The notes under the pieces: model-generated
Databases searched by the model: none
What the model was told of the DNA's origin: nothing
Seen by the model: the letters and a program-made list of their open reading frames with translations, nothing else
Shown here: one piece after another, positions 24,856-33,456 of the stretch
How positions within the stretch are numbered: position 1 is the stretch's first letter
How the letters are laid out: the number at the start of each line of letters is the position of its first letter
NCBI RefSeq assembly: GCF_017115105.1
Contig: NZ_JABXKH010000060.1
Location: 1-64,000 of the forward strand
Direction: 5' to 3'
Length of the DNA stretch: 64,000 nt
Origin: Nostoc sp. NMS2
GTDB taxonomy: Bacteria; Cyanobacteriota; Cyanobacteriia; Cyanobacteriales; Nostocaceae
Program-made: the position numbers and the translations under genes

Positions 24856-27621
24856 TTAGTCTGAAACCCAGTAACTTCTAGAACTCTCAGAAATTAACTT
24901 GGTTTGTTGTGTGGCAGTGCTGGGTAGACCTCGCCCAGAATTTCCCTTACCAACTTCTTGCCACCAAGGAGATTTCATGTTGACTGTCGGACGAATTAGA
25001 GGTTGTTGATTCATCGCCTTGTACAGCAAGGATTGCAAAATCATACTGTTGGTGCTGCTGGTGAAACCAACTGCCGTTTTACCTGTGGCTTCATAGAAAC
25101 CCTCATAAAATCCAGCTAATGGGTTATATAAGTCAGTCGTTCCTTGCAGTAACTCTTGACTGTACTTGTTTTCTGGAAGCAGGGCATGATAGGCAAAAGC
25201 GACTGCTGTACTTACCAATCGCCCCTTTGGTACGGGTTGACCGTTATCTCCTAAAGCCACCCAAGACTCACCTTTTCCAGTAATTGTGCTGTGGACAGTG
25301 TAAGGCTTACGATCAATTAAGGTGGTAGCTGAGGCTGTCAGAGTGTCGGTGCGACGATAACGTTCAGCTTGCGCCTGAAAAATTGGTTCAAAGAGCGATC
25401 GCATTTTTGGATCTATTCCAAACTCTAGTGCATAGAGTAAGAAAGGATTGCTAACTGTATATTGGTTAACTTTGGAGTTGGTATCTTTGCGGCGGCGTTG
25501 AATTGGCACTTTCACTCCCTCCACTAAGGCAGTTTGATATTCTCCGCCAACAGCAGAACTATCAACATTAAATCCCCATAATTGAAAAGCCCTAGCTGCA
25601 TATTCTTCATATCCCAAGCGGGTTTCTGGGGTGACGCGGATTAGCGATCGCCCTTCTTGCTCTTTGGTGACAGTAGCACCAGAAAGAATACCTTCGCGCA
25701 CCACACGCAAGTATGACCAATCCAGCACAATTTTATCTACCGCAGCCGTGTATTCTGGATGACAGGTTTTTAAGTTGTAAAGCGCTGCCAGCATTCTACC
25801 TAAATCTAAAGCTGACCAGCCGTTCCCTTCTGGAATTGGATTTCCACCGTAATCTACTGGTTGGAGCGATCGCGTATCATAACCCCGACCGGGCAATTCT
25901 CCACCAAACAATGGTAGCTTTGTCAAGGCTGCTAAAAGATGTCGGGTGCGCTGGTCAAATTCCTTGGGGGTAATTATATCGAGCGATCGCGCTGCATGGA
26001 GGGCTGCGAGATAATCTCCTAGTCCCCAGAGGGTTGCACCTTTGAAATCACTGCGATCGTCAATTAGCCCATTCTTGGAATGATAATTCGCTTGAAAGTA
26101 TCGCCAAGCCGCTTCTGCATAACGCCGTTCAATAACCGTTAGTGGTCGATCTAGTTTGAGATTAGATGATGATTGGGGACTATCTACTGGTGGAATAGGT
26201 GCAACGGCCACTTCTGTTGGTTTAGAAGTATCCGCAGGAGTTGCGATCGGAGTTGTAACAGTAGAATTCGATTGACTTGAAGGTGTTGCAGGAGAAGCAT
26301 TTTCACTCGGCTTACCAGTAGACACACTCGCAGAACCAGAAGCAATTAAAGGGTGATTTCCCTTAGCTTTGTAGTATAAAATCTCCAAAATCAGTCCATT
26401 AGTATTACCTGTCAAAGCTTTATTAGGCTGTTTTGATTCTTCATAGATACCAGCATAGTAACCACCATCATCAGGACTGCGGAGATCCTTGACAGCATCA
26501 AAAACTTTTTGAGCATAAGCATTCTCTGGAAAAAGATAGCGCCAGCCAAAAGCCGCTTTGGTGCTGATGCTGCGAAACTGGGGATAAGGTTGATTAGCAT
26601 CAGTGATTGTTGCCCAGTTTGCACCGTTAGCGTAGACAGTGTTGTAGAGAAAATAAGGTGCTTGATCGATATTATCTTCTGTGACAGCAGTCAACTGCCC
26701 TGTGGTATCGTAACGCCGTTTTTGGACATCTAAAACCTTGGCAGCAAAATCAGCTAGCTCACCTTGCAAGCCAAACTCAATTCCATCAAGGATATAAGAC
26801 TCACTCACAACGTAATTATTAGCATTGGTGCTTTTAAAGTCACGAGTATCAACGGGAATTTGCACACCATTAATTTCAACTAACTTAAATGGTTCTAAAG
26901 AAATAGCCTTGGGTGCAGAGAAACCCCAAAGTTGATAACCCCTCGCGCCGTATTCTTCGTAGCCGAGTCGTCCTTCTTGCACCAATAGCGTTTTGTTGTC
27001 TGGGAGAACAGTAGCGCCAAAGAGTTGCCCATCTTTGAGCGATCGCGCCACTTGCCACTTTGCTACAATTCCTTTGAGCCAATCATTATATTGGGGATGA
27101 CATGTACGGATGACATCAAACGCCGCCAGTATCCGCCCAACATCCAAAGCAGACCAGCCAATACCCCGCTCAAGGGGATTGTTGCCATAATCAACCATTT
27201 GTGCATTGGCTGCGTTATAGACTTTATTGGGTAAAGTATCCTCAAATAACTTCAAGCTGCTGAGAGTCGTCAAAAACTTATTGAGGCGGGAATCAAAGTC
27301 TGCTTGGTCAGTAAGATTCAACCAGCGTGCAGCATTCAACGCCATCAAGTAATTACCCATATCCCAGAGTGTACCAGAAGGATAACCCCCAGTAGAATTG
27401 GTAAATCCCGTTGCTGGCTGATAATTTTTGACAAAATACTGCCAAGCACCACGAGCGTAAGTTTGTTCTTCAGATGTCAGAGGGGCTGTAATATTACTAC
27501 AGCTATTGGAATTTTGAGATAAGACTGGTGTCGGGATGTAAAACAACAATTGCAGAAATGTTCCAACTAAGAACAATGCAATCCATCTCAACAGCTTTTG
27601 TTGAGGGGGTTTGTATATCAT
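24856..27621 (-). CDS. Exported protein with two DUF3131 domains
   Basis: A 921-residue protein with a signal peptide (WIALFLVGTFLQLLFYIP, ending near residue 36), then DUF3131 repeat 1 at about 48-425, a Ser/Thr/Pro linker at about 430-490, and DUF3131 repeat 2 at about 495-880. Both repeats show the same landmarks in order: a YFVKNY or YFQANY segment, LWDMGNYLMAL / LWGLGDYLAAL, a VDYGGNP-type loop, GWSALDVGRILAA / GWSALDLGRMLAA, and RLGYEEYGARGYQLWGF / RLGYEEYAARAFQLWGF. DUF3131 is thought to be an alpha/alpha-barrel related to glycoside hydrolases; no activity is established. Position upstream of a cellulose-synthase-like gene suggests work on the exported glycan. Confidence 0.85.
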   Translation of the reverse strand: MIYKPPQQKLLRWIALFLVGTFLQLLFYIPTPVLSQNSNSCSNITAPLTSEEQTYARGAWQYFVKNYQPATGFTNSTGGYPSGTLWDMGNYLMALNAARWLNLTDQADFDSRLNKFLTTLSSLKLFEDTLPNKVYNAANAQMVDYGNNPLERGIGWSALDVGRILAAFDVIRTCHPQYNDWLKGIVAKWQVARSLKDGQLFGATVLPDNKTLLVQEGRLGYEEYGARGYQLWGFSAPKAISLEPFKLVEINGVQIPVDTRDFKSTNANNYVVSESYILDGIEFGLQGELADFAAKVLDVQKRRYDTTGQLTAVTEDNIDQAPYFLYNTVYANGANWATITDANQPYPQFRSISTKAAFGWRYLFPENAYAQKVFDAVKDLRSPDDGGYYAGIYEESKQPNKALTGNTNGLILEILYYKAKGNHPLIASGSASVSTGKPSENASPATPSSQSNSTVTTPIATPADTSKPTEVAVAPIPPVDSPQSSSNLKLDRPLTVIERRYAEAAWRYFQANYHSKNGLIDDRSDFKGATLWGLGDYLAALHAARSLDIITPKEFDQRTRHLLAALTKLPLFGGELPGRGYDTRSLQPVDYGGNPIPEGNGWSALDLGRMLAALYNLKTCHPEYTAAVDKIVLDWSYLRVVREGILSGATVTKEQEGRSLIRVTPETRLGYEEYAARAFQLWGFNVDSSAVGGEYQTALVEGVKVPIQRRRKDTNSKVNQYTVSNPFLLYALEFGIDPKMRSLFEPIFQAQAERYRRTDTLTASATTLIDRKPYTVHSTITGKGESWVALGDNGQPVPKGRLVSTAVAFAYHALLPENKYSQELLQGTTDLYNPLAGFYEGFYEATGKTAVGFTSSTNSMILQSLLYKAMNQQPLIRPTVNMKSPWWQEVGKGNSGRGLPSTATQQTKLISESSRSYWVSD

Positions 27622-27780
27622 AATTTCAAGAAGGAGTTAGGAGCGTCATAGCCCGTCTGTTCAGTTATATTTCATAAATTGAGCTTTAGATTAGAACAGC
27701 CGCCGCGTAACAAGGTTGGTACAATGAGTTGGGATTTTTGTTAAACTGTGTAGCAAAACTTGTCAACTTTTTGAGCAGCC

Positions 27781-28011
27781 ATGAAATCAATTGAGCAACT
27801 GACAGAAGAACTATTGTCTCTTCCTGGCGCGTCTAGGGCACTGTTGGCAGAGAAATTAGTTGAAAGCCTAGAATTTGGAACCGATCCAACCATTCAAACA
27901 GCTTGGACTACTGAAGCAAAGAAACGACGAGATGAAATTCGGGACGGTTCTGTACAATCAATTCCTGGAGAAGAAGCTCTGGCTCAGGTGAGGCAGTTAC
28001 TTCAGCAATGA
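27781..28011 (+). CDS. Antitoxin of a ParDE/RelBE-like module (unstable antitoxin family)
   Basis: A 76-residue acidic protein of the addiction-module component type: IEQLTEELLSLPGASRALLAEKLVESL (in two parts: IEQLTEELLSLPGASR and ALLAEKLVESL) followed by WTTEAKKRRDEIRDG and PGEEALAQVRQLL. The stop codon overlaps the start codon of the toxin gene by four bases (ATGA), so the pair is translationally coupled. It binds and neutralises the toxin and probably represses its own operon. Confidence 0.88.
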   Translation: MKSIEQLTEELLSLPGASRALLAEKLVESLEFGTDPTIQTAWTTEAKKRRDEIRDGSVQSIPGEEALAQVRQLLQQ

Positions 28012-28298
28012 GGTATGTATTTCATCCTGAAGCTCTCACAGAATATGCTAATGCCGTTCAATATTATGCAGAACAGCGTACTGAGGTAGCGCAGGCATTT
28101 ATCAATACAATTGAGGATGCAATTTATCGGATTAGAGAATCCCCTACTCGCTACGTTGAGATTGATGAAGATGTTCGACGATGCATGACACGCAAGTTTC
28201 CGTATGGAATTCTTTACACGATTGAGCAAGACTATATTCTTGTCCTAGCAGTGATGCATTGTAGCCGAGAACCTGGATACTGGCAGAGTCGTAGGTAA
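28008..28298 (+). CDS. ParE/RelE-family toxin
   Basis: A 96-residue protein of the RelE/ParE fold: RYVFHPEALTEYANAVQYYAEQ, an IRESPTRYVEIDEDVRRCMTRKFPYGILY core and a C-terminal VLAVMHCSREPGYW strand. The RxxxxxFPYxIxY-type strand and the final HxxRxPxYW motif are the usual signature of this toxin family, which either cleaves ribosome-bound mRNA (RelE) or poisons gyrase (ParE); sequence alone does not decide. Second gene of a two-gene operon overlapping the antitoxin by 4 bp. Confidence 0.88.
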   Translation: MRYVFHPEALTEYANAVQYYAEQRTEVAQAFINTIEDAIYRIRESPTRYVEIDEDVRRCMTRKFPYGILYTIEQDYILVLAVMHCSREPGYWQSRR

Positions 28299-28665
28299 TC
28301 GCAGTTGCCAGCAGGCTAACACCACGCTATACCAAAATAGTTGGTTAAGTTCCAAAGGTTATATACATCCGGTGAGGTAGTCACACAAAACACAAGTGAT
28401 TTTTTGTACAACATATTTTGCTATTCTTGCGGTTATGAGTTGATGCACATCTTGGACATTCCATTAGGCTCAAAGATTGGGGTGTTTCTAAGTCAAGCAA
28501 CTTTTAAAATTGAACAAGTTCCTCGGGTTTAAGTCCCCCGGTTCTGTAACCAGTAAGTTTTGTGTTGGGGTTAAATCCCCATTACAAAACTTAATTACGA
28601 ATTACGAATTACGAATTACGAATTATTTTAACTAGGTCTATCACAAGAATGTGAGCAATTCTGCT
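28299..28665. other. Spacer with a 69-bp direct repeat and a heptamer array
   Basis: Segment 28396-28464 recurs in direct orientation at 29225-29293, so the two copies flank the Uma2 gene. Four AATTACG heptamers lie at 28593-28620, just before the Uma2 start. A 63-codon open frame at 28341-28532 consists largely of the direct repeat and is not called. Confidence 0.7.
28593..28625. repeat. Heptamer tandem array (AATTACG)4
   Basis: Four perfect units and a partial fifth, the same unit as at 1096. Confidence 0.9.
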
Positions 28666-29208
28666 ATGAAAACCCTGGCTAAATGGTCTGTAGACGACTA
28701 TCATCGCATGGTTGAAGCGGGCATTCTACATGGTCGTCATCTGGAATTGCTAGCAGGCGAAATTGTTGAGATGAGTCCAGAAACGCCAATTCACTACACC
28801 ACAGCAAAACGAGGTGCAAAATATTTAGAAGAGTTGCTCTCAGGTAAAGCTGATGTTCGTTTCAATGGCCCTATTACACTATCCGACTCGGAACCCGAAC
28901 CTGATATTGCGATTGTTCGACTTCCAGAATCATCCTACAGCGATCGCCATCCTGCTCCCCAAGATATCTTCTGGATTGTGGAAGTTGCCAAGACAAGCTT
29001 AAAAAAAGACTTGGATATCAAGGCTGCAATTTATGCAATGGCTGCAATTCAAGAATATTGGATTTTAGATTTATCTACCAAGCAGATAATTGTGTTAAGG
29101 AACCCTCAAGATGGTAAATACCTTGAAGAACATACTATTGAGGAGGGAATAATTACACCAATAGCCTTCGCAGAAGTTTCAGTTTCTGTTAAGAGGCTTT
29201 TCTCATGA
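28666..29208 (+). CDS. Uma2-family (DUF820) restriction-endonuclease-fold protein
   Basis: PD-(D/E)XK-fold protein of 180 residues. Acidic motif residues in EPEPDIAIVRL and FWIVEVAKTSLKKD, with the C-terminal YWILDL strand. WSVDDYHRMVEAGILHGRHLELLAGEIVEM (here in parts: WSVDDYHRM and HLELLAGEIVEM) is the usual start of the family. A GTG at 28651 is in frame five codons earlier; ATG 28666 is preferred. It is flanked by a 69-bp direct repeat and inserted, with the toxin-antitoxin pair, between the two minus-strand DUF3131 genes, which suggests arrival as accessory DNA. Confidence 0.85.
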   Translation: MKTLAKWSVDDYHRMVEAGILHGRHLELLAGEIVEMSPETPIHYTTAKRGAKYLEELLSGKADVRFNGPITLSDSEPEPDIAIVRLPESSYSDRHPAPQDIFWIVEVAKTSLKKDLDIKAAIYAMAAIQEYWILDLSTKQIIVLRNPQDGKYLEEHTIEEGIITPIAFAEVSVSVKRLFS

Positions 29209-29224
29209 GGTGATTACCAGATAT

Positions 29225-29293
29225 GTGATTTTGTTTAGCATATTTTCTGCCATTCTTGCGGTTATGAGTTGATGTACACTCTGGACATTGCAT
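29225..29293 (+). repeat. Second copy of a 69-bp direct repeat
   Basis: Shares CATTCTTGCGGTTATGAGTTG-type core (identical over CTTGCGGTTATGAGTTGATG) with 28396-28464; the copies differ at about a dozen positions. Lies just after the Uma2 stop codon. Confidence 0.75.
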
Positions 29294-29338
29294 AGCAATT
29301 CGGCATCACTTCTATGCAACGCCAGTTTTTTCATTTTT

Positions 29339-30820
29339 TTAGTTCTGACTTTTAACTCCTGCCCAAACGGTAAGTGGTTGTCCGACTTGTTTATACAGCA
29401 AGCTTTCTAAAATCACGCCATTATTGTTGGCGGTGAGAGTTTTATTCGGCTGACGCAGAGACTCATAAAAGCCGTTGTACCAACCATCTTTAGAGTTAAG
29501 GTTAGCTTGGACAAAATCAAATAATTGGCGGGTATAAGCAGTGTTATAAAGCACATGCCAGCCGATCGCAGCTTTGGCACTGAGAAACCGCAAATCGTTG
29601 TGTTTTTGTTGGGTATCTGTGATGGTTGCCCAAGGTTCTCCGTTGACAAACAAGCTGCTGTAAACAAAGTATGGAGGACGATCTAAGTTGTCTTCGGTAA
29701 CGGCGGTTAATTGTTTTGTCGCTTCATAACGCGCTGCTTGAGCAGCTAAAATCCGATCGGCATAAGCTTTTGGCAAAGCTTGAAACCCAGTTTCGATGCC
29801 ATCTAAAATATAGGGTTCGCTAAGAACGTAATTATTGGCTCCAGAGTTTTTATAGTCCCTTTGGTCGTAAGGAATTCCCTGTCCGTAAAGATCAACAAAA
29901 GCAGCATGGGACTGATAATCCAATGCTTGTGTAACATCCAAGCCCCAAAGCTTCAAACCATAAGCAGCATAATTCTCATAGCCCAAGCGGCCTTCTTGAT
30001 TGTATTGTTCTTTACCTTTAATAACGGCAGTCCCATACATTTGGCCATTTTTGGTCAGACGCTTGACTTGCCAATGTTTCCAAACGTCTGTAGAAAGCGA
30101 TCGCATTTTTGGATACTTGGACTCGACAATCTTTAACCAGATTGCCATTCTTCCTAAATCGATAGCTGACCAGCCAATTTCTTCGCGTTTTTCTAGTTGA
30201 CCATAATTGACGGGTACGAGGGTTTTGGCATTGTAAACCTTGTTGGGTAGTTCCCCTTTATATAAAGGCATTGATGCCAGTGTTTTCAACATTTTGCTCA
30301 TTTTGGCTTCAAATTCAGCCACAGGCACGATATTGAGTTCTCTAGCACTAACTAAGGCTGCGATCGCTGCTGTCTGATCCCAGATGCTTATAGAGGCAAA
30401 GCCATCAACCGAATTTACCAAACCAGTTTCATCATTCCAGTTGCGCTGGAAGTATGACCAAGCAATACGTGCGGTTTTTGTTTCCTCTGGAGTCAGTTTT
30501 CCAACACCAGGAGCAATGTATGGAATTATGGCTACTGTGAGTTGGTTTTTAGGAACAGGTTGACCTGGCAAAACTACAGATTTAGCATCAAGACTGGCAA
30601 CTATTTCAGCACCAGAGACAGGGTTTTGTGGTTTATTTGGTTCTACTAACTGGCGTGAAGCAGTTTCGGGTGTTGAGATTTCCGGTTTTTTAATAGAAGT
30701 CTGGGAAAGTTGCTTAGACCAACCATTTAAAATTGCGATCGCAATTACAGCCGTAACTACCCCTCCTACAGAAGCTAGTATGGACAAGCTCTTAGATGGC
30801 GGTTGAAAATCAGAACTCAT
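29339..30820 (-). CDS. Membrane-anchored DUF3131 protein
   Basis: A 493-residue protein with one N-terminal membrane helix (LASVGGVVTAVIAIAIL, about 12-30), a low-complexity linker to about 115 and one DUF3131 domain at about 118-490. Landmarks match those of the double-domain protein at 24856-27621: YFQRNWNDETGLVNSV, SIWDQTAAIAALVSA, GELPNKVYNAKTL, IGWSAIDLGRMAIW, RLGYENYAAYGLKLWGL and NYVLSEPYILDGIETG. The same strand and domain suggest it was once contiguous with that gene; a toxin-antitoxin pair and a Uma2 gene now lie between. Presumed periplasmic or cell-surface role with the GT2 product; activity unknown. Confidence 0.85.
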   Translation of the reverse strand: MSSDFQPPSKSLSILASVGGVVTAVIAIAILNGWSKQLSQTSIKKPEISTPETASRQLVEPNKPQNPVSGAEIVASLDAKSVVLPGQPVPKNQLTVAIIPYIAPGVGKLTPEETKTARIAWSYFQRNWNDETGLVNSVDGFASISIWDQTAAIAALVSARELNIVPVAEFEAKMSKMLKTLASMPLYKGELPNKVYNAKTLVPVNYGQLEKREEIGWSAIDLGRMAIWLKIVESKYPKMRSLSTDVWKHWQVKRLTKNGQMYGTAVIKGKEQYNQEGRLGYENYAAYGLKLWGLDVTQALDYQSHAAFVDLYGQGIPYDQRDYKNSGANNYVLSEPYILDGIETGFQALPKAYADRILAAQAARYEATKQLTAVTEDNLDRPPYFVYSSLFVNGEPWATITDTQQKHNDLRFLSAKAAIGWHVLYNTAYTRQLFDFVQANLNSKDGWYNGFYESLRQPNKTLTANNNGVILESLLYKQVGQPLTVWAGVKSQN

Positions 30821-30969
30821 ACTGAGTAAAGCCTTATTTTGTAAGTCAGCATTGTTTGCGTAGTTTCACCAAATACATTCTTCCCAACTTTGAAATCTAA
30901 CTAACACCCAGAAGTCCACCTGACTATTACAATAAAATAGTCACGCACCCGATCTCTGGAGTTCTAGCA

Positions 30970-31545
30970 GTGGGCTTATTTGATGATTTGAGTCGGTTTT
31001 TAGAAAACCGTTTAGAAGAATTCTTGCGTAACAATCCACATTTGGAGTTAGAGGCGCTGCTAGAACAGCTGCGTGAGCAAGAAGAAGATACATTAAAGCT
31101 GATCGCAGATTTACAATTACAAGAGAAGCGATCGCAAGAAGAAATTCTCTCCACCGCTCAAGAAATTCAGCGTTGGCATATCCGTGTTCAAAAAGCCAAA
31201 AACGCTGGTAGAGAAGATTTAGCGACTGCGGCGGGTGAGCGAGAAGCAGCCCTGTTGCGCGAAGGAAATCAGCGCTGGGGACACATGCAAGGGCTGAAAG
31301 AACGCATTAACCAATCTCAAGAACTATTACGAAAAATCCAGCAACGGCGACAGGAGGTGCAAGCCAAAGCCGCCGAAGCACAAACAGCCCGTGATAAAGC
31401 GCAAACTCAACAGCGTTTTGAAACCAGTGGCTGGTCAAATAAAACTAGCAGTTATTCTAGTGGGTTTGATGACTTAGAAGAGAAGTTCCGTAGCTGGGAA
31501 ACCCAAGACGAATTAGAACAAATGAAGCGGAATCTAGGGAAATAA
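30970..31545 (+). CDS. TIGR04376-family coiled-coil protein
   Basis: A 191-residue protein restricted to cyanobacteria. The N-terminus MGLFDDLSRFLENRLEEFLRNNP (first part MGLFDDLSRFLENRLEEF) is the family signature, followed by a long, charged coiled coil to about residue 145 and a short C-terminal stretch with DDLEEKFRSWETQDELEQMKR. The start codon is a GTG at 30970. There is no membrane segment. The layout is reminiscent of PspA-type coiled-coil proteins but the function is unknown. Divergent from the DUF3131 gene with 149 bp between the start codons. Confidence 0.8.
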   Translation: MGLFDDLSRFLENRLEEFLRNNPHLELEALLEQLREQEEDTLKLIADLQLQEKRSQEEILSTAQEIQRWHIRVQKAKNAGREDLATAAGEREAALLREGNQRWGHMQGLKERINQSQELLRKIQQRRQEVQAKAAEAQTARDKAQTQQRFETSGWSNKTSSYSSGFDDLEEKFRSWETQDELEQMKRNLGK

Positions 31546-31858
31546 TCGCATCTGGATAAAAAGGACACACTGAAATTTATAACGTAAATGTATAATTACT
31601 TATTTTACAGTAATTATACATTTTATATTAATTATACTGAGCCAACAAGCAAGTTATTAGCGTTATTTGGGTGTCACTGAAAAGCAGAAGTAGAACGCGA
31701 TCTCGGCTTTAGATTTTTGAATATTTCTATACAAAATTCTCCACGCTCATAATCAAACAAAAACTTAAGAAAGCTTAGTAACTACTAGAACAATAGTCGA
31801 AAGGTTTGACAATATTTTAAGACAATTTACTACAAGATAAAATTTAAAAATTAATTTT
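31546..31858. other. AT-rich spacer with a 15-bp perfect inverted repeat
   Basis: AAATGTATAATTACT at 31586-31600 and its exact inverse at 31609-31623, loop of 8 bases. All-AT-rich stem; it may be an operator or weak terminator of the TIGR04376 gene. Nothing coding. Confidence 0.65.
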
Positions 31859-32767
31859 ATGCTTAATCCACAAAAACTACCATTTCTAGAATCTATTGGT
31901 TGGCAGCTAAAAAATGTATATCAAATGAGTGAGAAAGAAATTGTTCAATTGTATCAACGCAATTGGCATCATAAAACTACTTTCAACAATTTAAAACGAG
32001 AAGAAAAGGACTTTGTTCATTATTTAGCAAAAAAATATAACTCTTGGATATTACCAGATTTTGAAATGTTTAATCTAGCTCATCACAAAAATATACTTAA
32101 AATCATTAATACTTTTAATCCAGAAGTTTTCAAAAAAGCTTCTGCATACTTTGGCGGTGGTACACTCTTGACGTTAGAGTATGATGAATACAGGCTTAGT
32201 AAAGATATTGATTTTCTCTTCCCTTATGGAACTGAAAATTACAGGTATTTAAGAAATTTGATTTATGACGAAGGAATTGTAGCATTATTTCAAAGTACAA
32301 CAGATATCGAATTAGGTGATACTACAATAAATCAATATGGTATTCGTTTCCCTATTGTAGTCAATGAAACAACTATTAAAGTAGAAATTGTAGCCAATGG
32401 AATTTTTACTTTAGACCCTCCTATTTATCCTGAATGGACAAAAATTCCTTGTCTGAGTATAAGCGATAGATTTACATCCAAACTAATGGCTAATGCTGAC
32501 CGATGGAACGATTCAAGTACACAATCTAGAGATTTGATTGACTTAGCAATATTGCGTGTAAATAACGAAATGCCCGCACGTGCAATCGCTAAAGCTGAAG
32601 AAATCTACGAAGTAAAAAAGCCATTAGTTAAAGCCATCACTAATTTTACTGAAAAAGAAAGATATAGAGATAAATGTTTTCAGGAGTTAAATATACCTGA
32701 AGAAAAATTCCCAGTAATAATGGATGGAATAAATTGGCTTCTTGTTGACTTTGAATCTATGAATTAA
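31859..32767 (+). CDS. AbiEii/AbiGii-type nucleotidyltransferase
   Basis: A 302-residue protein of the nucleotidyltransferase superfamily used as toxin in AbiE-type abortive-infection and toxin-antitoxin systems. The signature is AYFGGGTLLTLEYDEYRLSKDIDFLF (in parts: YFGGGTLLTLEYDEYR and LSKDIDFLF): the Gly-Gly-Thr turn and DxD metal pair. Further on IKVEIVANG supplies a third acidic residue and SRDLIDLAIL the usual late helix. The family transfers nucleotides to RNA, often tRNA. No AbiEi-type antitoxin gene is adjacent: upstream is an AT-rich spacer, downstream only a 32-codon frame. The AT content is clearly higher than in neighbours, a sign of transfer. Whether it is an active toxin or an orphan is unclear. 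Confidence 0.82.
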   Translation: MLNPQKLPFLESIGWQLKNVYQMSEKEIVQLYQRNWHHKTTFNNLKREEKDFVHYLAKKYNSWILPDFEMFNLAHHKNILKIINTFNPEVFKKASAYFGGGTLLTLEYDEYRLSKDIDFLFPYGTENYRYLRNLIYDEGIVALFQSTTDIELGDTTINQYGIRFPIVVNETTIKVEIVANGIFTLDPPIYPEWTKIPCLSISDRFTSKLMANADRWNDSSTQSRDLIDLAILRVNNEMPARAIAKAEEIYEVKKPLVKAITNFTEKERYRDKCFQELNIPEEKFPVIMDGINWLLVDFESMN

Positions 32768-33456
32768 AGGAATTTAAAATGCAATTATCACTACCAAACG
32801 AGCATTCACTGAATTATTTATCGTGTAAAGTTAGCAGTAAACATCTGAAATTATGCCCAAATTTAAGTGTTAAGTAGCATCTGTAAGTTTGTCGGAAACT
32901 TCAGTAATTTTATTTTTACTTGATAAAGCATCTGTGACACTTCCTATTTTATAAATATTCTGTATTATTTATAACAAATTTTGCTATTTATTTAATATTG
33001 AAAATTTTAGATATTCATACTTCAATACGGTTCAGTTAAGGGTAAAAACTAAAAGTTGTGTAGGTTGGGTTGAGGAACGAAACCCAACATTATTAACCAT
33101 TTGTTGGGTTTCGCTATTGCTCAACCCAACCTACTATTTTTCTTAACTGAACCGTATTGATTCATACTTAGTCCGACCATCAAGCAAGTAAAATCTGGAA
33201 ATTGTATTTAATTTACTAATCAGGATTTATTTTTCTGATAAAGTTTAATAAAGTCAAGTTTTACCTCTGCTTTGTATTACTACTAACATCTCGTAATAAT
33301 ACTTAAGTTGTTTTGATTAATTGTCAAGAGGAGAAGATATCAAAATCTTGTAGTCTTCAAATAAAACGTGTAGTCAAACACATTTTTTCACTATTTGGTG
33401 TTATTGCCGCAGTATTTCCTAAATGTTTTTCATGAGAACTGAGGCAGAGATAATAT
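32768..33456. other. AT-rich spacer with a short frame and a complete MITE
   Basis: A 32-codon frame (32779-32877) starts 11 bases after the nucleotidyltransferase stop, preceded by AAAGGA; it has no recognisable features and may be a remnant. The MITE at 33022-33160 is the only clear element. The rest, to 33456, is AT-rich leader of the permease-like gene. Confidence 0.6.
33014..33168. mobile_element. 139-bp MITE with perfect 19-bp ends and an 8-bp target duplication
   Basis: The element is 33022-33160: TCAATACGGTTCAGTTAAG at the left, its exact inverse at the right. TTCATACT flanks it on both sides (33014-33021 and 33161-33168), a perfect 8-bp target-site duplication. Inside is a second palindrome with GTAGGTTGGGTTGAGG and CTCAACCCAACCTAC arms. 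No coding capacity. Confidence 0.93.

Noticed and set aside
28341..28532. 63-codon frame before the Uma2 gene
   Set aside because: Largely made of the 69-bp direct repeat; the second copy of that repeat does not preserve the frame.
31587..31679. 30-codon AT-rich plus-strand frame
   Set aside because: Overlaps the 15-bp inverted repeat and has a low-complexity Tyr/Asn-rich translation expected by chance.
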